From: JAOPZW01 sp963707695
GTDB lineage: Bacteria > Actinomycetota > Thermoleophilia > Solirubrobacterales > Solirubrobacteraceae
NCBI GenBank assembly: GCA_963707695.1
Contig: CAVPQY010000005.1
Location: forward strand, 62,001 to 126,000
Direction of reading: 5' to 3'
DNA length: 64,000 nt
In this document: positions 1 through 9,031 of the stretch, piece by piece
Layout of the letters: every line of letters begins with the position of its first letter
Numbering within the stretch: the stretch's first letter is position 1
The notes under the pieces: model-generated
What the model was told of the DNA's origin: nothing
Database searches by the model: none
The model's input: the letters and a program-made list of their open reading frames with translations, nothing else
Program-made: the position numbers and the translations under genes

Positions 1-420
1 GAGACCCAGGCCGTGCTGCCGCGCCTGCGCAGCGACCTGCTCGACCTGCTGCAGCGCTGCGCGCGCGGCGGCGGGCTGGCGGGCGCGCCCCCCGTCGCAT
101 GGGACCCGCGCACGGCGGTGACGCTCGTCCTGGCCGCGCCCGGCTACCCCGAGGCGCCGCGGACCGGCACCCCGATCGCGGGCCTCGAGGCCGCGGCCGC
201 CACCGGCGCCGAGGTGACGCACGCCGGCACCGCCCGCCCGCCCGGCGCCGACCGCGGGCCCGTGCTCACCGCCGGCGGCCGCGTCCTGAACGTGACGGCG
301 CTCGGCGACGACCCGGCGGCCGCCCGCGCCGCCGCCTATGCTGCCGCCGACCTGATCACCTTCGAGGGCCGTCAGCTGCGCCGCGACATCGCGCTGCGGG
401 CCGTGGAGCACCCCGCATGA
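1..420 (+). CDS. purD: Phosphoribosylamine-glycine ligase, C-terminal part
   Basis: Only the last 139 codons are in the window; the gene begins upstream. The visible part matches the C-terminal domain of PurD (GAR synthetase), which joins phosphoribosylamine and glycine with ATP in step two of purine synthesis. Family hallmarks are the opening ETQAVLPRL segment, the VLAAPGYPEAP strand, HAGTARPPG, the GGRVLNVTALGDD loop and the terminal FEGRQLRRDIALRA. Its stop TGA overlaps the purE start in ATGA, so the two genes are probably translationally coupled. Confidence 0.93.
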   Translation, partial: ETQAVLPRLRSDLLDLLQRCARGGGLAGAPPVAWDPRTAVTLVLAAPGYPEAPRTGTPIAGLEAAAATGAEVTHAGTARPPGADRGPVLTAGGRVLNVTALGDDPAAARAAAYAAADLITFEGRQLRRDIALRAVEHPA

Positions 421-929
421 GCGACAGTCCGGACGTGCAGCGTGGGACCGCGAGCGTGACCGAGGCCGAAGAGGCCGCGGAGACGGCCGAGGAGGTCGAG
501 GCCGACCTCGCGGCCCTCGACGTCGACACCCCGCGCGTGGGGATCATCATGGGGTCCAAGAGCGACCTCGAGACGATGGAGCAGGCCGGCAAGGTCCTCG
601 AGGACCGCGGGATCCGCTACGAGATCCGCGTCATGTCGGCCCACCGCGAGCCCGACACGGTCGCCGACTACTGCCGCAACGCGAAGATGCGCGGCCTGCG
701 CGTGATCATCGCGGGCGCCGGGCTCTCCGCCGCGCTGCCCGGCGTGGCCGCCGCCCACACCGAGCTGCCCGTCGTGGGCGTCCCGCTCTCGAGCCGGCTG
801 AGCGCCATGGGCGGCCTCGACGCCCTGCTCAGCGTGGCCCAGATGCCGCCCGGCGTGCCCGTCGCCTGCGTCGGGCTGGACAACGCGAAGAACGCGGGCC
901 ACCTGGCCGCGCGGATCCTCGGCGCCTAG
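417..929 (+). CDS. purE: 5-(carboxyamino)imidazole ribonucleotide mutase, class I-like
   Basis: This 170-residue protein interconverts N5-CAIR and CAIR in purine synthesis. The PurE fold starts at about residue 41 (VGIIMGSKSD) and has the catalytic SAHRE loop (His76), the GAGLSAALPG loop and a QMPPGVPVA segment. The GAG loop resembles class I enzymes, which need PurK; no purK lies in the window. The first 40 residues are an acidic Glu/Ala-rich extension absent from most PurE proteins. The start was chosen at the ATGA overlap with purD; a later start would remove only this extension. Its TAG interlocks with the convergent esterase stop in one CTAG. Confidence 0.93.
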   Translation: MSDSPDVQRGTASVTEAEEAAETAEEVEADLAALDVDTPRVGIIMGSKSDLETMEQAGKVLEDRGIRYEIRVMSAHREPDTVADYCRNAKMRGLRVIIAGAGLSAALPGVAAAHTELPVVGVPLSSRLSAMGGLDALLSVAQMPPGVPVACVGLDNAKNAGHLAARILGA

Positions 930-1981
930 CGGGGCGGGCCGCCGGCCGGGCCCCCGGCGACGCGGGGCGCCGAGCGCCCGTGCAGGGCGCGCAGCAGCGT
1001 CGGCAGCGCCCGGTGGAGCTCGCGCCGCCAGTAGGGCCAGGTGTGCGTGCCGGGTCCGTAGAGGTCGGTCCGGGCGCGGACGCGCAGCGCGCGCAGCCGG
1101 CGGACGAACGACCGCGTCTCGGCCCCCACCGTGGCCTCGATGCCGTCGCGGGGGCGCCCGCGGCGGTCGAACGGGCCCGGGCGCCCGTCCCCGGAGGCCA
1201 CGAAGAGCCGGGTGCCGCGCAGGCGCGCGGCCAGCGCGGTCGGGTCGTGCGCGGCCCACGTCGCGCGGTCGCCTGCGGGGTCGCCCCAGACGGCCCGCGC
1301 GTCCGGCGTGAAGGCGCCCATGAGCCCGAGCAGGAACGCGGCGTGCTGCCGCGGGTGGACCAGGCCGGAGAAGGAGGCGGCCGCGCCGAAGACCCCCGGA
1401 TGGCGGGCCGCGTAGGCCATGGCGCCGAGGCCGCCCATCGAGAGCCCGGCGATCGCCCGCCGCCGCCCGGCGCCGAAGTCGCGCTCGAGCAGGCCGCGCA
1501 GCTCGCGGAGGTGGAACGTCTCCCACGCCGGGGCGCCGCCCCGTCCGCCGTTGCGCCAGTCGGAGTAGAACCCGACCGCGCCGCCCTCGGGCAGCACGAC
1601 GAGCGCGTCGCGCAGCGCGCGGAGGCGGGCGACGTCGGTCGAGCGCGCCCAGCTGTCGTAGGTGTCGCAGCAGCCGTGCAGCAGCCAGAGCACGGGCCAG
1701 TGCCGTCGCGGGTGCGCCGACCACCCGCGCGGGGTGAGCAGGCGGACCTGCGCGGTGCGGCCCAGCGCACGCGACCGGACGGTGAGGTCCAGCACGCGCG
1801 GCGCGACGTGCCGCTCGGCGACGACGCGTGCGGAGGCGCCGGGGGCCGGGCGCGCCGCGGGGCGCGCCGGCGCGCCGTCGCCGCAGCCCGCGCCGGCGAG
1901 GACGACGACGAGCAGCGCGAGGGCGGCGGCGGACCGCGGGAGGGGCCGGGACGGACGGGGCACGGTCGGGGAGGGTCGCAC
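926..1981 (-). CDS. Predicted lipoprotein esterase, alpha/beta hydrolase fold
   Basis: A 351-residue protein with a lipoprotein signal: Arg-rich start, Leu/Val core and lipobox LAGAGC with Cys33. The mature part looks like the esterase D / antigen 85 family: LLHGCCDTYDSW oxyanion region, nucleophile elbow GLSMGG with Ser181, and the likely catalytic His313 in GPGTHTWPYW. It probably acts outside the membrane on an ester or acyl group; the substrate is unknown. The GTG start at 1981 lies only 35 bases from the divergent purB start. It interrupts the pur cluster on the opposite strand and has no evident link to purines. Confidence 0.8.
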   Translation of the reverse strand: MRPSPTVPRPSRPLPRSAAALALLVVVLAGAGCGDGAPARPAARPAPGASARVVAERHVAPRVLDLTVRSRALGRTAQVRLLTPRGWSAHPRRHWPVLWLLHGCCDTYDSWARSTDVARLRALRDALVVLPEGGAVGFYSDWRNGGRGGAPAWETFHLRELRGLLERDFGAGRRRAIAGLSMGGLGAMAYAARHPGVFGAAASFSGLVHPRQHAAFLLGLMGAFTPDARAVWGDPAGDRATWAAHDPTALAARLRGTRLFVASGDGRPGPFDRRGRPRDGIEATVGAETRSFVRRLRALRVRARTDLYGPGTHTWPYWRRELHRALPTLLRALHGRSAPRVAGGPAGGPPR

Positions 1982-2004
1982 GTCGGGGGGCCGCGACCGA
2001 CCAC

Positions 2005-2010
2005 TACGCT
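2005..2010 (+). promoter_or_regulatory. -10-like box of purB, leaderless spacing
   Basis: TACGCT ends six bases before the purB GTG at 2017, so transcription would begin at or next to the start codon. No Shine-Dalgarno sequence precedes the GTG. Confidence 0.5.
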
Positions 2011-2016
2011 CCGGCC

Positions 2017-3291
2017 GTGATCGCCCGCTACACGCGCCCCGAGATGGGCGCCCTCTGGACCGACGAGGCCCGCATGGAGGCGTGGCGCCTGGTCGAGGTC
2101 GCCGCCGCCGAGGAGCTCGACGGGCCGACCGAGGAGGACCTCCGCGCGATCCGCGCCGCGACGTTCACGGTCGACGCGGTCCAGGAGCGCGAGGCCGTCA
2201 CCGACCACGACGTCGCCGCCTTCGTGGACGTCCTGGCGGACTCCGCCGGTCCGGCCGGGCGCTGGATCCACTTCGGGCTGACGTCCTCCGACGTCCTCGA
2301 CACCGCGCTGGCGCTGCAGCTCTCCCGGGCCGGCGCGCTCCTCGTGGCCGGGGCGCGCGAGCTCGTCGACGCCCTCGCCGCCCGGGCGCGCGAGCACGTC
2401 GACACGGTCTGCGTCGGGCGCACCCACGGCATCCACGCCGAGCCGACGACCTTCGGGCTCAAGCTCGCCGGGTTCGCCTTCGAGGCCCACCGCAACCTCG
2501 TGCGCCTCGAGCGCGCGGCCGACCAGGCGTCGACCGGCGCGCTGAGCGGGGCGGTCGGGACGTACGCCAGCCTGGGCCCCGACTTCGAGCGCCGGGTCCT
2601 CCACCGCCTCGGGCTGCGGGCCGAGCCGGTCTCCACCCAGGTCGTCCCGCGCGACCGCCACGCCGAGCTGCTGCAGGCGATCGCGCTGGCCGCCGCCGGC
2701 CTGGAGCGCTTCGCCACCGAGGTCCGCCACCTCCAGCGCACCGAGGTCCGCGAGGCCGAGGAGCCCTTCCGCGCCGGCGCCCAGAAGGGGTCGAGCGCGA
2801 TGCCCCACAAGCGCAACCCCATCACCTCCGAGCGCATCTGCGGCCTGGCGCGCGTCCTGCGCGCCGACGCGCAGGTCGGCGTCGAGGACGTCGCGCTGTG
2901 GCACGAGCGCGACATCTCGCACTCGTCCGCCGAGCGCGTCGTCCTGCCCGACGCGACGATCGGCCTGGACTACCTCCAGCACCTCGGCCTGCGCCTGGCG
3001 CGGGGCCTCGTCGTGCACCCCGACCGCATGCGCGCGAACCTCGACCTCACGCACGGCGCGCTGTTCTCCCAGCGCGTCCTGCTGGCGCTCGTCGCCCAGG
3101 GTCGCCCCCGCGACGAGGCCTACCGCATCACGCAGCAGGCCGCCCAGCACGCGTGGGACACGGGCACGCCGCTGCGCGACCTGCTCGCCGCGCGCGACGA
3201 CGTCGACCTCGACCTCGACGACGTCTTCGACCTGCGGCACTTCACGCGCCACGCGCGGGAGGTCGTCGCGCGCCTCGACGCCATCGCCTGA
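2017..3291 (+). CDS. purB: Adenylosuccinate lyase
   Basis: A 424-residue enzyme that splits SAICAR to AICAR plus fumarate and adenylosuccinate to AMP plus fumarate. The fumarase/aspartase superfamily signature SSAMPHKRNP is at residues 259-268, with HFGLTSSDVLDTA and RTHGIHAEPTTFG upstream as expected for substrate-binding loops. The start is GTG 2017, giving MIARYTRPEMGALW, the usual PurB N-terminus; the longer open frame upstream is only antisense to the esterase. It is followed after 44 bases by an unrelated GMC oxidoreductase rather than directly by purC. Confidence 0.96.
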   Translation: MIARYTRPEMGALWTDEARMEAWRLVEVAAAEELDGPTEEDLRAIRAATFTVDAVQEREAVTDHDVAAFVDVLADSAGPAGRWIHFGLTSSDVLDTALALQLSRAGALLVAGARELVDALAARAREHVDTVCVGRTHGIHAEPTTFGLKLAGFAFEAHRNLVRLERAADQASTGALSGAVGTYASLGPDFERRVLHRLGLRAEPVSTQVVPRDRHAELLQAIALAAAGLERFATEVRHLQRTEVREAEEPFRAGAQKGSSAMPHKRNPITSERICGLARVLRADAQVGVEDVALWHERDISHSSAERVVLPDATIGLDYLQHLGLRLARGLVVHPDRMRANLDLTHGALFSQRVLLALVAQGRPRDEAYRITQQAAQHAWDTGTPLRDLLAARDDVDLDLDDVFDLRHFTRHAREVVARLDAIA

Positions 3292-3335
3292 CCGCCGCTT
3301 GACCTCACCCGCCCGGCGGGAGGAGGGTCGGCGCC

Positions 3336-4949
3336 ATGCCCTCCTACGACTACGTCATCGTCGGCGCCGGGTCGGCCGGGTGCGTCCTGGCCAACCGCCT
3401 CTCGGAGGATCCCGGCGTGTCCGTCCTGCTGCTCGAGGCGGGCGGCCCCGACGCCGCGGACTTCATCCACATCCCCGCGGCCTTCCCGGCCCTCTACCGC
3501 AGCAAGGACGACTGGGACCTGGGGACCGGCTACGAGCCGCACCTCGACGACCGCCGCGTCTACCTCCCCCGCGGCAAGGTCCTGGGCGGCTCGTCGTCGC
3601 TCAACGCGATGATCTACATCCGCGGCAACCCGCGCGACTACGACGAGTGGGCCGAGCAGGGCTGCGCGGGCTGGGGCTGGGACGACCTGCGGCCGTACTT
3701 CCTGCGCGCCGAGGACAACGTCCGCGGCGCGGGCCCCCACCACGCCGTGGGCGGCCCGCTCCGGGTGTCGGACTCCCTCGCGCGCACCGGGCTCTCCGAG
3801 GCCTTCCTCGACGCCGCGGCCGCGTTCGGCCTGCCCGCGAGCGAGGACTTCAACGCCGGTCGCCAGGACGGCTTCGGCTGGTACCAGCTGACGACGCGCG
3901 ACGGCCGGCGCGGCTCCACCGCGGTCTCCTACCTGCACCCCGTCGCCGACCGCCCGAACCTCACGGTCGAGACCTGGCTCCACGCGCACCGCGTCCTCTT
4001 CGACGGCACGCGCGCGGTGGGCGTCGAGGGCTCCCGGCTCGGCGAGCTGCTGACGTTCCGCGCCGAGCGCGAGGTCCTCGTGTGCGCCGGCTCCTACCTC
4101 TCGCCCCACCTGCTGACGCTGTCGGGCCTCGGTCGCCCCGAGGAGCTCGAGCTCCTCCAGGTGCCGCCCGTGGCCGAGTCGCCCGGGATGGGGCTGGGCC
4201 TCCAGGACCACCCGGCCATGGGCTGCTCGTGGGCCTGCACCGACCCCGTGTCGCTCAAGGACGCCCTCGACGACGACAACCTCGCGCTCTGGGCCGCCGA
4301 CGGCGGCGGGCCGCTGAGCTCGAACGTCGCCGAGTGCGGCGGCTTCCTGCGCACCCAGGACGGGCTCGAGGCGCCCGACGTCCAGTTCCACATGGTCTCG
4401 GCGATCTTCGAGCAGGAGGGCCTCGTGCCGCCGGCGGAGCACGGCTTCTCGCTGTCCGCCTGCGTGCTGAAGCCGCGCAGCCGCGGCCAGGTCGCGGTCG
4501 TCTCGCCCGACCCGACGACGAAGCCGCTCATCGTCCACAACTACCTGGCCGAGCCCGAGGACCTGCGCTCGGCCGTCGAGGGGCTGCGGACCGTCCTCGC
4601 GCTCGCCCGCACCGAGCCCCTGGCGCGCTACGCGCAGGAGGGCCACACGGTGCCGGCCTCCGACGCCGAGGAGGACCTCGTCGCGCACATCCGGCACACC
4701 GCCCAGACGATCTACCACCCGACGAGCACGTGCCGCATGGGGACCGACGACGACGCGGTCGTCGACCTCGAGCTGCGGGTGCGGGGCGTGGAGGGGCTGC
4801 GGGTCGTCGACGCGTCGGTCATGCCGAGCGTCGTGCGGGGCAACACGAACGCGCCGACGATCGCCATCGCCGAGCGCGCCGCCGACCTCATCGCCGGCCG
4901 GCCGCCGCTGGGCGCCGAGGCGGCGGCCCTGGAACGCGCGGGCGCCTAG
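3336..4949 (+). CDS. GMC-family FAD-dependent oxidoreductase (choline dehydrogenase-like)
   Basis: A 537-residue flavoprotein. The N-terminal FAD-binding motif GAGSAG is at residues 10-15, followed by LLLEAGG and the GMC signature around PRGKVLGGSSSLNAMIYIRG. The C-terminal active-site region has YHPTSTCRMG (about 460) and GNTNAPTIA. GMC enzymes oxidise alcohols such as choline or alkanols; the substrate here cannot be told. A strong Shine-Dalgarno GGGAGGAGGG at 3318-3327 precedes the ATG by eight bases, unlike the neighbouring pur genes. It sits between purB and purC with no known purine role. Confidence 0.88.
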   Translation: MPSYDYVIVGAGSAGCVLANRLSEDPGVSVLLLEAGGPDAADFIHIPAAFPALYRSKDDWDLGTGYEPHLDDRRVYLPRGKVLGGSSSLNAMIYIRGNPRDYDEWAEQGCAGWGWDDLRPYFLRAEDNVRGAGPHHAVGGPLRVSDSLARTGLSEAFLDAAAAFGLPASEDFNAGRQDGFGWYQLTTRDGRRGSTAVSYLHPVADRPNLTVETWLHAHRVLFDGTRAVGVEGSRLGELLTFRAEREVLVCAGSYLSPHLLTLSGLGRPEELELLQVPPVAESPGMGLGLQDHPAMGCSWACTDPVSLKDALDDDNLALWAADGGGPLSSNVAECGGFLRTQDGLEAPDVQFHMVSAIFEQEGLVPPAEHGFSLSACVLKPRSRGQVAVVSPDPTTKPLIVHNYLAEPEDLRSAVEGLRTVLALARTEPLARYAQEGHTVPASDAEEDLVAHIRHTAQTIYHPTSTCRMGTDDDAVVDLELRVRGVEGLRVVDASVMPSVVRGNTNAPTIAIAERAADLIAGRPPLGAEAAALERAGA

Positions 4950-4981
4950 CGGGCGGCCGCGGGTGCGACCCCGCCGCCGGG

Positions 4982-4987
4982 TAGCAT
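4982..4987 (+). promoter_or_regulatory. -10-like box of purC, leaderless spacing
   Basis: TAGCAT lies seven bases before the purC GTG at 4995. It would give an mRNA starting at the start codon and restart transcription after the GMC gene. Confidence 0.45.
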
Positions 4988-4994
4988 CCGACCA

Positions 4995-5876
4995 GTGACC
5001 CGGACGCTCTCCGACCTGCCCCTCCTCGCGAGCGGGAAGGTCCGCGAGATCTACGACCTCGGCGACAAGCTGCTCCTCGTCGCCAGTGACCGGATCTCCA
5101 CCTACGACGTCGTGCACCCCACGCCGATCCCGGACAAGGGCAAGGTCCTGACCGGCCTCTCGGCGTTCTGGTTCGCCAAGACCGGCCACATCGTGGCCAA
5201 CCACCTGCTGTCGAACACCGACGGCGTGCCCGACGAGGCGCGCGGCCGGGCGCAGGTCGTGCGCAAGCTCGACATGCTGCCCGTCGAGTGCGTGGTGCGC
5301 GGCTACATCACCGGGTCGGGCTGGAAGGACTACCAGGCCACCGGCACCGTGTCCGGCGTGGAGCTCCCCCCGGGGCTGCGCGAGGCGGAGCGCCTGCCCA
5401 CGCCGGTCTTCACCCCCTCGACGAAGGCCGAGGTCGGCCACGACGAGGCGATCGACTTCGACGCCGCGTCCGAGCTCGTCGGGAACCGCGAGCTCATGGG
5501 CCGCGTCCGCGACGCGTCGATCGAGCTCTACCGCTTCGCCGCCGAGCACGCGCGCTCGCGCGGGGTCATCCTGGCCGACACGAAGTTCGAGTTCGGGCTC
5601 GACGCGGACGGCGAGCTCGTGGTGGGCGACGAGGTGCTGACGCCCGACAGCTCGCGCTACTGGCCCGCCGACGGCTACGAGCCCGGCCACGGGCAGCCGT
5701 CCTTCGACAAGCAGTACGTGCGCGACTGGGCGGCCGGCAGCGGCTGGGACAAGGCCCCGCCCGCCCCGGCGCTCCCGGACGACGTGGTCGCGCGCACGCG
5801 GGCGCTGTACGTCGAGGCCTACGAGCGCCTGGCCGGCGAGCCCTTCGACGCGTGGCTGGCGCGGACGGCGCCGTGA
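4995..5876 (+). CDS. purC: SAICAR synthase
   Basis: A 293-residue enzyme that joins CAIR and aspartate with ATP. Family features are the N-terminal LASGKVREIYDLGDKLLLV and VASDRISTYDVVHPTPIPDKG, the central VVRGYITGSGWKDY and the acidic LADTKFEFG segment near the end. The GTG start follows a -10-like TAGCAT. It opens a tightly overlapping purC-purS-purQ-purL operon: its TGA overlaps the purS GTG in GTGA. Confidence 0.96.
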   Translation: MTRTLSDLPLLASGKVREIYDLGDKLLLVASDRISTYDVVHPTPIPDKGKVLTGLSAFWFAKTGHIVANHLLSNTDGVPDEARGRAQVVRKLDMLPVECVVRGYITGSGWKDYQATGTVSGVELPPGLREAERLPTPVFTPSTKAEVGHDEAIDFDAASELVGNRELMGRVRDASIELYRFAAEHARSRGVILADTKFEFGLDADGELVVGDEVLTPDSSRYWPADGYEPGHGQPSFDKQYVRDWAAGSGWDKAPPAPALPDDVVARTRALYVEAYERLAGEPFDAWLARTAP

Positions 5877-6118
5877 GGGCCCGGGTGCTCATCCGGCCCA
5901 AGGCCGGGATCCTCGACCCCCAGGGCATCGCGGTCGAGCGCGCGCTGCCGGCCCTCGGCTTCGAGGGCGTGCGCAACGTCCACGTCGGGCGCCTCGTCGA
6001 GCTCGACGTCGACGACCCGGGCCGCCTCGACGAGATGTGCCGCCGCCTGCTCGCCAACCCGCTGGTCGAGGACTTCGAGGTCCTCCCGGCCGACGACCCC
6101 GCCGCGGGGCGCGCGTGA
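5873..6118 (+). CDS. purS: FGAM synthase subunit PurS
   Basis: An 81-residue protein, the usual PurS size. It bridges PurQ and small-type PurL in formylglycinamidine synthase and helps channel ammonia. The sequence RARVLIRPKAGILDPQG at the N-terminus and VRNVHVGRLVELDVD in the middle are typical. The GTG start overlaps the purC stop by four bases (GTGA), and its own stop overlaps the purQ start the same way, so the three genes are almost certainly coupled. Confidence 0.94.
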   Translation: MRARVLIRPKAGILDPQGIAVERALPALGFEGVRNVHVGRLVELDVDDPGRLDEMCRRLLANPLVEDFEVLPADDPAAGRA

Positions 6119-6795
6119 AGACCGGCGTCGTCCGGTTCCCGGGCTCCTGCGACGACGTCGACGCCCTCCAGGCGGCCGAGCGCGTCGGCGAGGCCGTGCT
6201 GCTCTGGCACGGCGACGCGGACCTCCAGGACGTCGACGCGGTCGTCGTGCCCGGCGGCTTCTCCTACGGCGACTACCTCCGCGTCGGGGCGATCGCGCGC
6301 TTCTCGCCGGTCATGGGCGCCGTCGCCGAGTTCGCCCGCGCGGGCGGTCCGGTGCTCGGCATCTGCAACGGCTTCCAGGTCCTCTGCGAGGCCGGGCTGC
6401 TGCCCGGGGCGCTGCTGCCGAACACCTCGCTGCGCTTCGTCTGCCGCCAGGTCGACGTCGAGGTCGTGCGCACGGACACGCCGTTCACGCGCACGTGCAT
6501 CGAGGGGGAGCGGCTCTCGATCCCGGCCAAGCACACGACGGGGCGCTTCTGGGCCCCGGAGGAGCAGCTCGACGCGCTCGAGGCCGACGGCCAGGTCGTC
6601 CTGCGCTACGCCGAGGGGCAGGCCTTCAACGGCTCGTCGCGGTCCATCGCGGGCGTCTGCAACGACGCACGCAACGTCCTCGGCCTGATGCCCCACCCCG
6701 AGCACGCCGTCGACGCGCTGGTCGGCGGCTCCGCCGACGGGCTGGCGCTCTTCGCCGGGATGGCGGCCGCGGTGCAGGCGCGTGTCCCCGCCTGA
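6115..6795 (+). CDS. purQ: FGAM synthase glutaminase subunit PurQ
   Basis: A 226-residue class I glutamine amidotransferase that supplies ammonia to PurL. The nucleophile is Cys84 in GICNGFQVLCEAG, and the partner residues His194 and Glu196 are in LMPHPEHAVD. The N-terminal FPGSCDD and VVPGGFSYGDYLR are family markers. It starts with GTG in the GTGA overlap with purS and overlaps purL by 14 bases if PurL starts at 6782. Confidence 0.96.
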   Translation: MKTGVVRFPGSCDDVDALQAAERVGEAVLLWHGDADLQDVDAVVVPGGFSYGDYLRVGAIARFSPVMGAVAEFARAGGPVLGICNGFQVLCEAGLLPGALLPNTSLRFVCRQVDVEVVRTDTPFTRTCIEGERLSIPAKHTTGRFWAPEEQLDALEADGQVVLRYAEGQAFNGSSRSIAGVCNDARNVLGLMPHPEHAVDALVGGSADGLALFAGMAAAVQARVPA

Positions 6796-9001
6796 GGTGG
6801 ACGCGCTGCCGACGGCGCAGGACGCGGTCGCCCTCGGCCTGACGCGCGACGAGTACGACCTCGTCGTCGCCAAGCTCGGCCGTGCCCCGAACCAGGTCGA
6901 GCTCGCGATGTTCTCGCTCATGTGGAGCGAGCACTGCGCCTACAAGCACTCCAAGAAGCTCCTGCGCACGCTGCCGACCGAGGGCGAGGCGGTCGTGCTC
7001 GGCCCGGGGGAGAACGCGGGCGCGGTCGACGTCGGCGGCGGCCTGGTCTGCGCCTTCAAGGTCGAGTCGCACAACCACCCCAGCGCCGTGGAGCCCTTCC
7101 AGGGCGCGGCCACGGGCGTCGGCGGCATCCTGCGCGACATCTTCGCCCTCGGGGCGCGGCCGGTCGCCGTCCTCGACTCGCTGCGCTTCGGCGAGCCCTC
7201 CAGCGCGCGCTCGCGCTACCTGCTCGACCACGCCGTCATGGGCATCGGCCACTACGGGAACTCGATCGGCGTGCCGACGGTCGGCGGCGAGGTGTACTTC
7301 GAGGCGCCCTACGAGACGAACTGCCTCGTCAACGCGATGGCGCTCGGCCTCGCGCCGCGCGGGCGCCTCACCCGGTCCGCGGCCGCGGGCATCGGCAACG
7401 TCGTCGTGCTGTTCGGGGCGTCGACGGGTCGCGACGGCATCGGCGGCGCGTCGGTCCTGGCCAGCGCCGAGCTCGGCGCCGACGACGCCGACAAGCGCCC
7501 GACCGTCCAGGTCGGCGACCCCTTCGAGGAGAAGAAGCTCCTGGAGTGCTCGCTGGAGCTGCTCGACCGCGGCCTGCTCGTCGCGCTGCAGGACCTCGGC
7601 GCGGCGGGGCTGACGTCGAGCGCGTCGGAGATGGCGTCCAAGGGCGGCGTCGGCGTCGACCTCGACGTCGCCCGGGTGCCGCTGCGCGAGGCCGACATGG
7701 CGCCCTTCGAGGTCATGGTCTCCGAGTCGCAGGAGCGGATGCTGTGCGTCTGCGAGCCCGCGCGCCTCGACGAGGTGCTCGAGGTGTGCGCGCGCTGGGA
7801 GGTCCACGGCACGGCGATCGGCGCGGTCACCGACACGGGGCTCGTGCGCGTCCTGCGCGACGGCGAGGTCGTCGGCCAGATGCCCGTCGCCGCGCTCGTC
7901 GACGACTGCCCCCTCTACGACCTCGCGCCGGCGCGCCCGCCCGCGGGCGCGGGGGGCGTGTACCCGCCCCCCGCGGCGACGCTCGCCGCCGGGGCCTCCC
8001 CGCGTGACGCGCTGCTCGCGCTGCTGGCCGCGCCGAACGTCGCCTCGCGCCGTCCCCTCTTCGAGCAGTACGACCCGATCGTGCAGTCGCGGACCCTCCG
8101 CCGGCCCGAGGAGGCCGACGCGGCCGTGCTCGCGCTCCCGGACGGGAGCGCGCTCGGGGTGTCGATCGACGGCAACGGCCGCCGGGTCGCCGCCGACCCC
8201 TACACGGGGACCGTCATGGCCGCACTGGAGTGCGCGGCCAACCTCGCCTGCGTCGGGGCCGCACCGCTCGGCACGACGAACAACCTCAACTTCGGCAACC
8301 CCGAGAAGCCCCACGTGGCCTGGCAGCTCACGGAGGCCGTGCGCGGCCTGGGCGACGCGTGCCGCGCGCTCCGGGCGCCGATCGTGGGCGGCAACGTCTC
8401 GCTCTACAACGAGGGCGCCGACGGCCCGATCTACCCGACCCCGGTCGTGGGCATGGTCGGCCGCCTGCCCGACGCGCGCCGCGCGGGGAGGTCCGGCTTC
8501 GCCCGCGACGGCGACGCCTGGGGGCTCGCCGGGTGGAACCGGATGCCGTCGCTCGCGGCGTCCGAGCTGGCCAAGCTCCGCGGCGAGCGGCTGCCCGACG
8601 GCCTGCCGGGCGTCGACCTCGAGCACTGCCTCGCGGTGCTGGACGCGGTGCGCGACGCGGTGCGCGCGGGCGACCTCGCCTCCTGCCACGACGTCGCCGA
8701 GGGCGGGTTCCTCGTGGCGCTGGCCGAGGCGTGCCTGCTCGGCGGGCGGGGGGCGGTCGCCGTCCCTGCCGCCGAGGCGGGCGGGACGTGGACCGACGAG
8801 CTGCTCTTCGGCGAGGACGCCTGCGGCTTCCTCGTGTCCGGCCCGCGCGTGGCGCTCGAGCGCCTCGGGGAGCGGATCCCGCTCGACGTGCTCGGGACGA
8901 CGGGCGGCGAGGCCCTCGTCCTCGACGAGGGCGCCGGGCTGCGCTGGTCGCTCGAGGAGCTGCGCGCGGCCCACGGCGCCCTCGGCGCCCTCTTCCCCTA
9001 G
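6782..9001 (+). CDS. purL: FGAM synthase large subunit, small-type PurL
   Basis: A 739-residue small-type PurL, which needs PurS and PurQ and converts FGAR to FGAM with ATP. Markers are MWSEHCAYKHS near the N-terminus, FKVESHNHPS, the GAATGVGGILRDIFALGARP segment, GNSIGVPTVGGE and the second-half copy GTTNNLNFGNP / IVGGNVSLYNE. GTG 6782 was used as start; an in-frame GTG at 6797 just after the purQ stop would shorten it by five residues and remove the overlap. The gene ends this pur block, and a secreted LamG protein follows. Confidence 0.96.
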   Translation: MSPPEVDALPTAQDAVALGLTRDEYDLVVAKLGRAPNQVELAMFSLMWSEHCAYKHSKKLLRTLPTEGEAVVLGPGENAGAVDVGGGLVCAFKVESHNHPSAVEPFQGAATGVGGILRDIFALGARPVAVLDSLRFGEPSSARSRYLLDHAVMGIGHYGNSIGVPTVGGEVYFEAPYETNCLVNAMALGLAPRGRLTRSAAAGIGNVVVLFGASTGRDGIGGASVLASAELGADDADKRPTVQVGDPFEEKKLLECSLELLDRGLLVALQDLGAAGLTSSASEMASKGGVGVDLDVARVPLREADMAPFEVMVSESQERMLCVCEPARLDEVLEVCARWEVHGTAIGAVTDTGLVRVLRDGEVVGQMPVAALVDDCPLYDLAPARPPAGAGGVYPPPAATLAAGASPRDALLALLAAPNVASRRPLFEQYDPIVQSRTLRRPEEADAAVLALPDGSALGVSIDGNGRRVAADPYTGTVMAALECAANLACVGAAPLGTTNNLNFGNPEKPHVAWQLTEAVRGLGDACRALRAPIVGGNVSLYNEGADGPIYPTPVVGMVGRLPDARRAGRSGFARDGDAWGLAGWNRMPSLAASELAKLRGERLPDGLPGVDLEHCLAVLDAVRDAVRAGDLASCHDVAEGGFLVALAEACLLGGRGAVAVPAAEAGGTWTDELLFGEDACGFLVSGPRVALERLGERIPLDVLGTTGGEALVLDEGAGLRWSLEELRAAHGALGALFP

Positions 9002-9031
9002 TCGCCCGCGTCCTCTCCGGGTCCGGTATTC

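Noticed and set aside
372..3252. Long minus-strand open frames opposite purE, the esterase and purB
   Set aside because: They lack family signatures, are Arg/Ala/Gly-rich in the way expected of antisense frames in very GC-rich DNA, and lie opposite genes with clear motifs.
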